A stretch of 64,000 nt of DNA from Trebouxia sp. TZW2008 (Eukaryota; Chlorophyta; Trebouxiophyceae; Trebouxiales; Trebouxiaceae), in NCBI GenBank assembly GCA_002118135.1, contig BDIU01000040.1:186001-250000 (forward strand). The letters are read 5' to 3'. Below, in pieces: positions 35,661 through 49,400 of the stretch (position 1 is its first letter; each line of letters begins with the position of its first letter). A program made the translations under genes and the position numbers. Below the pieces are notes generated by a model. That model had not been told where the DNA came from. It saw only the letters and a program-made list of their open reading frames with translations, and did no database searches.

Positions 35661-38600
35661 GTCCTGGTGGCCATCTCACAAAGCATCGCCTCTTCAGTGA
35701 TAGCTGTGATGGCCACCTGCTGATCTAGGCTGGCCTGCAAACCAAGGTTTCATGAATTCTAGCCTACCACAAAACATCAAAGCCAAAACATTGAACTAGA
35801 CAAGTCCATGAGCCCAATTAACCAGTACCCAGAAAATGATAGGCAGGACAGCTGAAACGTGCAGTGACAATCAGGCAGTCCACTCCATGCAATGCCAGGC
35901 ACAAGGCCGATGTACAGTATCATCTGGCCTTGCAGGACACAACTGCAATGTGGCTCACCGTGTACACATCCATAATGGCTGTAGCAGAAATGGAAAAATA
36001 CAGTTTGGCAAGGGCTCTAATGCAATTAGCGACTCTTGCAATGGCCTGCCGCTGAGTAACTGTGATGTCTCTGATGACTGCTGGCTGTGCGTCTGACACC
36101 AGACTTGTTTCTGCAAGCTCAGGAGGCTGCTCTGATTCTGCTGTCACCCAAATGACTCCATTCAGGCCCAGAATGAGCTGCACACCTGAGAAAACACGCA
36201 AGACATGGCATTTGATGGTCATCAGTGCAGCTGAGGAAATGTTCAGACAGCGTATGACTTGATGCACTTCTTGCCTTGCAAGCAAAGACATGTATTGAGG
36301 CACATGAGTTGATGTGCTAGTAATGAAGTGTGTCAAGACAATACAGACAGTTGGCAAGGGTGTAGGATAAATTTGTTTGCCAGGGGGCATTCTTTACAGC
36401 ATTTGGTAGGTGATGCTGATTATCGCGAACTGATTGCAAAGTGTGACATCCTGCTGCACATGCGTATGATGCTGTTTGATACTTCCTGGAGCAACAAGAT
36501 GTCTGGCAGCAAATAAAGCAATAACACATGCAACTTGACACTTGGGTTTTGCAGACAGCTACACAGCTTATGTGGATGTTGATGGATGGTTTGAGGGGTA
36601 GCCATACCAGTTCCTTCCAGCGTTGTGAAGTGCTGCTTCTGCCGTTTGATCAATGCTGGTGGCACCTCAACCAGCTGCCCATTTGCCAGCTGCATAACAA
36701 GCATCAATAAAGCAGCAGATTGAGACTGAAGGGCATTGTCAACATGTCGACAACAAGGTATTGTTATCACTGTAAAGTTCAGTTAAACCAGCAAGAGCAG
36801 GTGCTTCAACAAAAATTAGACATTCTAGCATACATTGCTAGACATGCGCACGGCACAGGTCCTGTGCCGGTGCAGGTGCAGGTGCAGGTGCTGGTGCAGC
36901 ATAGGTTTGGCAATGACCAAACTATGCAACCTCAAATGACAAGCACAAATTGAGCTTTGCATATATTGCGCCATCAAGACTTAGCACAACGGGAAACAGC
37001 AGCTCTCTTAAGGGTGCAGCATTCAAGCGAACATGCCGTTGCACCCTGGAGGCCAAACATTGAATCAATCAGTGCCAGGCACCGCCAGCACTCACCTTGC
37101 CGTACTTCAAGCTTCGGGTGTGCAGTGCAATGGCTCCGTCGTGGTAGAAGGACTGAACCTCAGCCTGCATATGACAAAGTCAATACAGTGCAACCTAAAT
37201 ACTAGCTGCAAATGCCATAAAGCACCCTGACTGCGCCCAAGCAAGTAGCATGTGATGAAGTCAGCATTTTCAGGGACAGAATCATTGATGATGATTGCAG
37301 CAATGGGTATGCCTAGCAGGCTCTGAAGCCTAACCACCAGCTGCCAATGATGATGATGATGATGATGATGATGATTGCAGCAATGTGTATATGTGCTTAG
37401 CAGGCTGCAAAGCCTAGACTTCAGCTGACGATGCCATAAAGCACCCTGACTGCGCCCAAGCAAGCAGCATGTGAACAAGTTAGCATTATTAGGGACAGAA
37501 CCGTTGATGATGATTGCGGCAATGTGTAAATTGCAGCGATGTGTATGCCTAGCAGGCTACAAAGCCTAAGTATCAGCTGCCAATGCCATGCAGCATGCTG
37601 ACTGTGCCTCTGTCTGTAGCGGCAGCTCAGGTTGACTGTCGTCATCATACGCATGCTTGCTCAGCGGACTTCACATCACAGCCTGCTAGGCATGCACATT
37701 GGTGCAGTCATCATCATCAACCTTAAGCCTGCTGGTTACGACTTGATCGCATCGTACTTGCTTGGGCACAGTCAGCGTGCTGCATGACATTGGCGTTGAT
37801 ATTGAAGGTTTGCAGCCTGCTAGGCATACACCTTGCTGCAATTTTCATCATCAACCCTAGCCCTGCTGGTCACGACTTGATCGCGTGTTGCGTGCTTGGG
37901 TGACTTGGAATGGTGCTGAAATGATTGATGGCAACACAAGGCTGAGATGGCTTCAGAGAAGCTTACGCTGATCAAGTCGCCCTCAGTGTAAACAGAGCGC
38001 ATATTGAGCTCATCCTCCGCAGTCCGCCGCCTCTACACACAAACAATATGTGAATGACGCACGGCGGCATGCTGCTCTGCTGTATACAGTTGACACAAAA
38101 CGGCTGAACAGCAGCAGATTACAAACAACGTATATGAATGACGCATGGGGGTATGCCTTGCTGCTGTATACAGTTGACACAAAATGGCTGAACAGCAGCA
38201 GTCTACAGCTGCATTGCAGAAATCCTGCTTCAAGCTGCAATGTGGTCTCATGCGAGGGCATGTCAAGCATAGAGCTGGAGGCTGACACGCAGCCTCTGCA
38301 TGCATAAGCGCCTCAACAATACAGCCTTGAAGTATAAATCAGCTGAGACACTGCAACAGACACCATCCTGAGTGCATGTACGTGCAGCAACTGCAGTGCT
38401 AGACTATGCATTGGAGCTATCTCCATTTGTGGCCTTGTGCATACGAAACAATTTGAATATTGCGGCATGTTCTTGGTGCTGTGCTCAAAAGCCTAGCCTG
38501 ACAAAATAGTTTCAACACGCTTGTGAGTCAAAGGTGTAACTGATACATACAGGCACTGCCATGAGCATCAGGTGACCCATAATAAAGTTAATAATAAAGT

Positions 38601-39346
38601 GGATGCATCTTTCACAACATGGGGCTGAGTGGCAGTGCAAGCTTGTGATGGTGCCACTGCAATGGATACCTGAACTCCTCCTGGCAAGTTGACAGCTGAC
38701 AACATGAGGGCAGCAGCTTGCCGAGACTTCAGGTCCACTCTCCATCGCTTATTGGCCACCTGAAGGCACACATGGTTGGCAAAGCACTAATCGATTGACA
38801 GTGGAGTTGCAGCAGTACGCTTGACAGGCAGGCTGTTGCTCGCAAAAGTATCACTGACCTCTGTGACTCTGCCAATGACCACATCTCCTAGTTCAGGGTT
38901 GTATCTGCAGAGTTGTGTGTGGTACTGAGCATATTCCGCTTAGATGGGCAGATAAGTTGCATTTGCTCAAGTGCAGTTGATTGACGCTTAGCAAGTGCGC
39001 AACTCATTGCTGAGCTAACCTGGACTTGACAGGGAGCACAGATACCAGCTTATTGACCCGTTGTACGACCCCACACACAGTTGCTATTAGGCTGCCATCC
39101 ACTACTTGAGTGCCATGGCCCCTGCAAGGAGCCAGTGCAAGCGTCTTGAGGAATGTATGAACATCATACTGGGCATTTGAGAGCTCCAAGTTACCTGAGA
39201 AAGCCCTCCTGCTGATCTGTATCTATCGTGTCTCCAACACAAACATAGCTGCTTTCGGGATGCAAGCTGGGCACGCTCTCAAAAGCAGCTCCAGCTACAG
39301 CGGCTGCATCTGCTTGTTGTGGACTGAGGATCTCTATGCCAGGCAT
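35633..39346 (-). CDS. RRP4: Exosome subunit RRP4 (EXOSC2), 9 exons
   Basis: Cap subunit of the RNA exosome with S1 and KH RNA-binding domains; works in 3'-to-5' RNA processing and decay in nucleus and cytoplasm. Exons: 39346-39195, 39121-39020, 38904-38859, 38759-38670, 38032-37967, 37164-37096, 36689-36608, 36185-35959, 35734-35633; 936 nt, 311 aa plus stop, all phases agreeing. Landmarks: GHGTQVVDGSLIATVCGVVQ, VNKLVSVLPVKSRYNPELGD, VIGRVTEVANKRWRVDL, LMLSAVNLPGGVQRRR, ELNMRSVYTEGDLISAEVQ, LHTRSLKYGKLANGQLVEV, LILGLNGVIWV. The start ATG at 39346 gives MPGIEIL; upstream in-frame codons back to about 39490 are open but lack an ATG. The stop is the TAG at 35633-35635. The intron between exons 5 and 6 holds a tandem array. 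Confidence 0.93.
37205..37870. repeat. Tandem array in RRP4 intron 5
   Basis: Units carrying gcaccctgactgcgcccaag, gattgatgatgattgc and gcctagcaggctnnnaagcct occur at about 37213, 37433 and, weaker, 37587 and later, with a (GAT)n run at 37346-37375. Spacings are irregular, 150-220 bp. No parent exon identified. Confidence 0.7.
38045..38205. repeat. ~83-bp tandem pair beside the RRP4 exon-5 acceptor
   Basis: Two copies of tgaatgacgca...tgctgtatacagttgacacaaaa.ggctgaacagcagcag lie just upstream (on the minus strand) of the exon-5 acceptor at 38032. Confidence 0.85.
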
Positions 39347-39576
39347 GAGCTTGCGGGACTGTTTCAAAGAAATCTGATAAGCTTTCAAGTCCGTCTTAGC
39401 TTGCTGTGCTGCAGTCAAAAACTGATCACAGCTTAATTGCAAGCGTTGGCGAGCCGTCAATGCCGAAGCAGTTTTCTGTGGGCCTGGCAATACTCAGCAA
39501 CACATCAGCGCTCAGCTTTGTACAGTTGGGAATTGCGCAAGGTCGGCATCGCCGCTTCACCTAACCTCAGCATGCA

Positions 39577-39829
39577 TCATTTCTGTGCAATGACGCCCCC
39601 AGGCATGACCCCAACGGACCCCGAAAGGCCCTCGAGGTCCTTAAATGAAGAAGACAGGTACACAGCATTTCTGCCGCGTTTGGCAGCAAATACGAGATCC
39701 ATTGTCATGCAGACTGCGCCACAGGAGTTGGCAGTCACTGTGCAGAACCTTGTGTGTGTAGATCTGTCAGAACATGCCAGACAGTCTACTAGCATGCCAG
39801 TCCACTTCGCATGGTCGCCCTGATTTGAC
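39577..39829 (-). CDS. Doubtful short ORF, weakly like a proteasome assembly chaperone
   Basis: An open frame on the minus strand ends at a TGA at 39577 and could begin at the ATG near 39819 or after an acceptor near 39834. The pattern NQGDHAKWTGMLV ... GRNAVYLSSSFKDLEG is faintly like the short proteasome assembly chaperone PSMG3/PBAC3, but this rests on scattered residues. The plus strand is also open over the same bases, so neither frame is secure. It may simply be the RRP4 promoter region, since RRP4 starts 230 bp away. Confidence 0.2.
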
Positions 39830-40097
39830 ACTATCAATTGGAGCGCGGGCGTTGCAGGTGAATCAAGCAGTACAAACACTTGCAACGCTGCTCTCCACTA
39901 ACACGTGAGATGGCAACTGCAAACGCAACAGAAAGCGATTCAATGCTTTCCAACCTATCAGAAGCTTGAAGCTGCAAAGGCTTTAAGGCCGCACAGGCCA
40001 GCATAGGGCCTCAAACCCTGAACTCAGTAACATTCAATTCTTCGTTGTGCTGATGGGGAAACACATGATAAGCCTTCGGGCATTCTACAGCATTGTA

Positions 40098-40178
40098 CTA
40101 GATTCTATACTATATAGTAGAGAGGCTCCCCTTGTGACGTCTAGCAGCGTAGACTTTTGCTTCTAGAATCTATACTAT
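40098..40178. repeat. Dispersed mini-element copy flanked by 16-bp near-direct repeats
   Basis: Core gagaggctccccttgtgacg at about 40119, then tctagcagcgtagactttt. The flanks CTAGATTCTATACTAT (40098-40113) and CTAGAATCTATACTAT (40163-40178) match at 15 of 16 bases, as a target-site duplication would. Confidence 0.6.
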
Positions 40179-40202
40179 TTGTGGAAAACTTATATGTGGT
40201 GC

Positions 40203-42767
<2,565 letters not shown>

Positions 42768-43421
42768 GGTCTCTTGGATGAAGTCAAATTCAAAGCTGAT
42801 TCATGCACTGCTTCCGTAAGCTTTTTGCTGCTGTCGCGACGCTATCGACGTTCAAGCACTTTGCATGCCACTTGTCAATAGGCGTATGAGCCGGCGAGAA
42901 TGTCGATCTTCCTGGCGATGCTGTCACGCACTTACACCTGCGGTTTTGGCTTTACCGTATGTGGTTTGTAGAGACTATGTACAACGCGATCGTTGCGGCG
43001 AGACAAATCCGTACCATTATGTCGTGATGATGATGATCAGTTTGTCAAGAAAGCCTTTGAAGAAGAAGCGCACAACAATGATTACTAATAGATCGTGAGA
43101 AAACGCCTGAGCTCGAAACTTCAGGCCTCGAACTTCATCGTAAAGGATGCGGGCCCAGATCTCACAAGCTACTCTTGATGACTATGCACTCATATGAGCG
43201 TAGGTGATCGCCAGCTCGAACTGTTGTGCCTTTGTTCAGACGGATCAGGCGTGATCAGCTCTTCTTGAACGTGCCAAGTCGCAACTGGTGTGCTGGCAGA
43301 GGCTTGCCACTAGCTCTTTTGCGTCTATGAAAAAGAGATTTCATTGGTCACATCGCAATGCTGGTCGCATCATCGATTCTCTACGCGATGGTGCCGCAAC
43401 GAGACTGAAGACGGTCGTCTC
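42768..43421. promoter_or_regulatory. Divergent spacer between reductase and P5B ATPase
   Basis: 654 bp between two start codons facing apart. No coding frame seen and composition is less CTG-rich than in the introns. Likely holds both promoters, by position. Confidence 0.45.
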
Positions 43422-46400
43422 ATGAAATGCGACCATGAACGCGTCCACTTTGATCAGGTGCGCTCCTTTGGTGTACTTCCCTGAAAGTTTTCAGACTAAC
43501 TTTGCCGATCCTCCTAACAGGATGTGCGGATTTTGCTGCAAAGCAGCTCACTGGTCTGCTTGTTTCAGGTTGTGCAAGAATGCTTTGGATTCAGAAGGAT
43601 CTCACGCAGATTTGCATGGCAAAACCTTTGGGCGGCTGCTCTGGCATCTCTGGCATCTTTGCTGGCTGACCTCGCTCCAGGTCAAGCTGCTAGATTGCTT
43701 GAAAGCTGCTCGCTGCAGCAAGCAGACCATGTGCTGGTCAAGGTGGGTCTCATATTCATCAGAAATCATCCCGAAATGTTGCAGCTGACCCTCATTGCTG
43801 ACGGATGACTTGTGTCCATCTCCACAGCTGCTGGATGGACGGCAATATCTGCGCAAGGTTCAGAAGACCTTTCTTGGCAATGGACTGAGTTTCCATGCTA
43901 CTTTTGTAAGTCTGTCTCTGTTCTGTTGCTGCTGTAGCCTCAGCTATTGCTTACGCAACAACTCACAACACTGAAGCTCATGACATTAGTCAGTGATTTT
44001 CCTGAAAGGATACTGAGATTGCAATGAAATGATCTTGAGCAGCACGCATACGATACAGGGACAGTTGCAACAGAGTCACAAAAGTTGCAATGGAATGATA
44101 ATGAGCAGCTTGTCTGCAGGGTCAGACTGAAGGTGATCTTCAGGAGGTGCATTCCTTTGACCTCTTCCTGAAGGCATATGTCTACAACTCAGCAAGTGAT
44201 GCATTCCAGCCTGTGCCAAGAATGCCTGATCACCTTCCTGACCAAATCTGCAAGGCTCTCAGCGCACTAGAGCAGATAGACACAGCAGGTATGTAGCCTG
44301 TGCTGACAAGTTTCCTGAACATAATTTGAAAGGCCTTCGGCGCATTGCAACAAATAGACACAGCAGGTATTGTTCTGTGCCAAGAATGCATAATCACTTT
44401 CCTGACCAAATCTCAGCGCTTTAGAGCAGGTAGACACAGCAGGTATGCTGTGACACATGAAGTCAGTCATGGCTTGTTGCCATTCAAAGCTCCCTAATGC
44501 ATGTGACACTGGGCTTGCTGAGCAGGCAGCTTGCTGGCTACATTCAGATTTGCATGCAGAACAGCAAGACATGTGTGTTGCTCTGGATCAAGATGTTGCT
44601 GCAACATTGTGTTGCTGCAACATCCTCAGTTGCATTACACGCAACATGCATGATGTTGCCAATAGCTCAATGAGTCGCCAGACAGGCTAGGTTTTTGGTT
44701 CATCTCTGTAGTTCCTGTCTGGTCACTGCCGTCAACCTGCACTGTGTGTGCTTTTTTGCAATGACATTGTTGACCCTGAGCGCTGCTTTCCTCATCTTTA
44801 CTTGCTGACTGCTGTCTAAGACCCAATCCGCGGCTAACCATTGACCTAGCCCCTTGCATGACTATGCTGTGTTTCATGGATTTTGACTGTTCAGCCTTCG
44901 TGTGGACCTTGCTGACTGCTGACCTGAGCTCCTAGATGTTTAACAGACTACAGTGTGTTGATTCTGACTCATGTATGGATCTTGCTGACTGCTGAGTTGG
45001 GTCTGTAGACCTTCCAAGGACGACCCAATCTTCTGATGGGCTCTGATCTCAACATGTGTTGTGACAGGTGCCGATTGGAGCAGCTTCAATGCCATGCAGA
45101 AGCAACACCGCAGGGCTATGGTGCTCTTGTACAGCAGTAAAAGGAAGCTCATACCCTACAAGATGGCCTTCAAACAAGGAGAAACAGCTCAAGGAATTGT
45201 ACTGATCCTGTGGCTTCAGGTAAGGGTTCTGCATAGTCTGTCTGGTCTTGATGCAGACTCAAATGCACAGCTTGTGAATGAGTTCAAACTCAAAACACTC
45301 TTTCCGTACGTGTCCTACAGGTTCTGCAGGAGACTTACTTGATCTACCGAGGGCAGTTTGTCTTCTCAGTCCTGATCCCGCTTTGCTGTTTACCAGCGAT
45401 TTGTGGGCTGCTCTTGACCTTGCACCAGCGTCACGTCAAGGTCATGGAGCTCATGAATCAGAGTCGGGTGACCCCAATGGTTCAGCAGGGGTGGGTCAGG
45501 GCCATAGCATCGTTCCGGCTGGTGCCTGGAGATGTCAAAGTGCTTCAAACAGGGAGAGCGTCTTGTGATATGGTCATGCTGCAAGGAGCGTGCTTAGTGG
45601 TGGAGTCTATGTTGACCGGTGAGGTAGGTCACAGATTGATCAAGCCTGTGTGACAGTGCTGCAAGCAGCAGAGCACGCAGTCATACAGTAGCACATGTTG
45701 ACCAATGGAGTAAGCTCTGCTTTGCTTGATGCTGCATGCTACATTGACAAGCACTGACAACACCAGTCATAACCAAAGTGTGCAGAGGCATGGGCACTGC
45801 AGGTAAAGAATAGGCTGCAACGACAGCCATTTGTGGCTCATTTTGCACCCAAATGGCTCCAGCACAGACGCTACCAAACACTCTCAGGTGATATTGGGCG
45901 TACAAAAACTCCGTTGACTGCTGCACATGATGGTCAGCGCAAGTCAGCCTGGCAAGATCAGACTTGAGTCACATGTAACTAGCATCTTGCTGAACAGTCA
46001 CAATTGTGTTACTGTTTCTGCCGTACTTGCATGCATGCAGGAAGTCAACACTGTTCTTGTTTCAGGCTGCACAAGTACGCAAGGATGGCTATGTGCCAGA
46101 CCCTGGGCAAGACTATGATCCAGACAGGCATCACTACTGCACCATATATGCTGGAACGATGGTGCAGCAGGTATATATGTACAAAAATCCGTCAGCTTTC
46201 AAGCAATGTAGACTTGCATGCAATTCCCACTCTGCCGTATGGCCTGATGCTACCCACACCCTGTCGCCGTCAGTCCTCTGCAAACAATCTTGCGACATCT
46301 TCTCAAAGAAGCCGCCAATACAATCTGAGTAGCAGCAGTGCATACAACAGGACAGTACCACTGTCTTGAGAAGTGCCAAGCTACATCAGCAAGGTGCAAA

Positions 46401-49400
46401 ACCTCTTGGTAAAGGAGCATGCCTGCCACGTTTCGTGTCACAGCATCAGCCGTAGAATGACTCACTTTGTTCAGGTAGTGACTCGTTTTGGCAAACATTG
46501 TGGGCAACTGTTTGTTTCAGCATGAAGCTGGTCTGGTCTCTTTGCCTAGCTTTCATGCATCTGGTTGCACTGTAGAAGAGCAGTATGTGGGTATGAACCT
46601 TTTTTAAATTTTAAGACCAGCACCCAAGTGCGTTGCAGGACATTGGTGTTGTTCAGATTGTCAATAGGGTCCCTGATCCCTAAGCAAATTGCAGAAGAAT
46701 TTGCTTGATTCAGGTGTGGAACCCTAAGGATGCTGATGAGGAAGTGTTAGTCATGGTGTGTTGCACTGGCATGTACACACTCATGGGAGACATGATCACT
46801 GAGCTGCTCACACCCACCAGGCTCGTCAAAGAGAAGGACCCCTTTCTGCCAGTACGCTTTTTCCAGTCAATGGATCCTACATTGCCTGTGTGCCCAGAGC
46901 ATCCTGTCATGGTGCTTCACATATGAGTAGAAAACATAATCACTAAGCTGCTCACACCCACCAAGCTCGAAAAGGAGAAGGACCCTTTTCTGACAGTAAC
47001 ATACTCCTCATTGAACATCTCTGGACTGCCTGTTTCCCCAGAGCATCCTTTCATGATGCCGCACTGGCATGCACACACTCACGGGACATGATCACTGAGC
47101 TGCTCATACCCACCAGGCTTGTCAAAGAGAAGGACCCTGTTCTGCCAGTAAGATACGCCAAATCAAGCATTTCCAGCCTGTCATCAGAGCATTTTGCAAC
47201 CGTGCCAAGCTGCATGACTTTGTTTCCCATTCTGTCCCTTTGTCTCTCTTTGGCAGGCTGTCAGCAAAGAGACAGTCAACACATGCAGAAGAGGGGATGA
47301 TTCCCCAGGCGTGCAATAGTCTGTGTGACTGGGTTTGTGAAGCTTGTGTTGCCTGCAGGATATTGGGTGGCTGTACCTCTACGCCTTGCTCATTCAGGCC
47401 TTCATGACGCTCCCCTACTTCATCAGGGCTTCACATCACAAGCAGACAGCACAAGACATCACCTTGCGAGTGATGGACCTAATCGTTTTTGCTTTCCCAC
47501 CGGGTTTGCCTGCTGTCATGCTGGTCATTGGGGCTGTGGCTCGTGGCAGGCTGCTCAGGGATGGTCTGTTACTCAAGTTCCCAGAGATTTTGAAGCTGGG
47601 CGCAGCTGTTGATGTGGTCTGTTTTGACAAGACGGGCACTCTGACATCTAGCGCGGTGAGCATGTCTCTCATTGCTGCAACTTGCTGTCTTTGCCTTCCC
47701 GCTGGGTTTGCCAGCTGTCATGCTGGTGTCAGGGGCTGTGGCGCGCGGAAGGCTGCTCAAATTTGGACGGAGCTGTGGATGTGGTCTGTCTCAACAAGGC
47801 GGGCATCCTGACATGTAGCGCAGTGACTGTGTCTCTCATTGCTGCAACTTGCTCTTGTTCAGAGCAAATCTGCTTTGACAAGACACGCCTCCTGACATCT
47901 AGCGCAGTGAGTGTGTTTTGGACTGCTGCAACTTGGCCTTGCTCAGGTCTGCTGCTGAAGTTTTGCGGAGATGCACCAAGCTGGTACAACTGTGGACGTG
48001 GTCTCTTTTGACAAGACAGGCACCCTGATATCTAGCGCAGTGACTGTGTTCCTTGTTGCTGCAACTTGCTGTCTTTGCCTTCCCACTGGGTTTGCCAGCT
48101 GTCATGCTGGTGGTAGGAGCTGTGGCACGTGGAAGGCTGCTCAGGGATGGTTTGTGGCTCAAATTCCCGGAAATTCTGAAGCTGGGCGCAGCTGTGGATG
48201 TGGTGTGTCTTGACAAGACGGGCATCCCGACATCTAGCGCAGCGACTGTGTCTGTGGTTGCTACAATTTGCTCTTGTTCAGAGCAAATCTGCTTTGACAA
48301 CACATGCCCCCTGACATCTAGCGCAGTGAGTGTATATTGGACTGCTGCGACTTGGCACTGTTCAGATCTGCTGCTGAAGGTTTGTGGAGATGCACTAAGC
48401 TGGTACAACTGTGAATGTGGTATGTTCTGACAAGACAGGCACCCTGACATCTAGCGCAGTGAGTGTATCATTTATCGCTACAACTTGCCATCTTTGCCTT
48501 TTCCCTTGTCTGCTGTCATGCTGGTGGTCGAAGTTGTGCCTAAGCAGCCTTAGGGATAGACTGCTGCTCAAGTTCCCAAAGGCATTGAAGCTTGACGCAG
48601 CTGTCGATGTGGTTTGGTTGCTGTGATTGTCAGTTGCGGTCTGTGCTGCAGGCATATCTGCATGGGGTGTTGCCGGTGCAGAAGGCTCGCTTTGTGTCCT
48701 TTGAGCAGAATCCATTAGGCTGGAGCAACATGCTAAAGCAAGCCTTTGCCATTTGTCTCAGCCTGCTCACGGTCAACAAGTCTATTGTGACTGGCGTGGT
48801 CTGTGCTGCAGACGTATCTGCATGGGGTGTTGCCGGTGCAGAAGGCTTGCTTTGTGTCCCTTGAGCAGAATGCACTTGGCTGGAGCAACAGGCTGAAGCG
48901 AACCATTGCCATTTGTCTCAGCCTTGCACATGGTCATCAAGTCCGTCGTGATTGGCATGGTCTGTGCTGCAGGCGTATCTGCATGGGGTATTGCCGGTGC
49001 AGAAGGCTCACTTTGTGTCCCTTGAGCAGAATGCACTTGGCTGGAGCAACAGGCTGAAGCAAGCCTTTGCCACTTGTCACAGCCTGCACATGGTCAGTAA
49101 GTCGGTTGTCACTGGCGTTGATGTGGAGCAAACCCTGTTCAAAGCAGTGGAGGCTAGATTTCTGGTCAGTCCGCTTCTGCCAAAACTACCTGTCTACTTA
49201 CTTATGGTACTGCTTAGTGCAATGTGCTTATGACTGCCTACGTCACCTCTTGTCAATGGTAGCCAGCTTAAATGCCACCCTGTCCACATCGCCCCACTCC
49301 CCAAAACAACCTGGGCTACTCAGCTGGCCCTCTGAGTCCTGGATTGCTTCCCGTGGTTTTCCTTCCAGCATGGCATCAGCTCTTGTGGTGGTGTCATGCA

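Noticed and set aside
39347..39490. N-terminal extension of RRP4
   Set aside because: The frame is open but begins at TTG, with no ATG before 39346.
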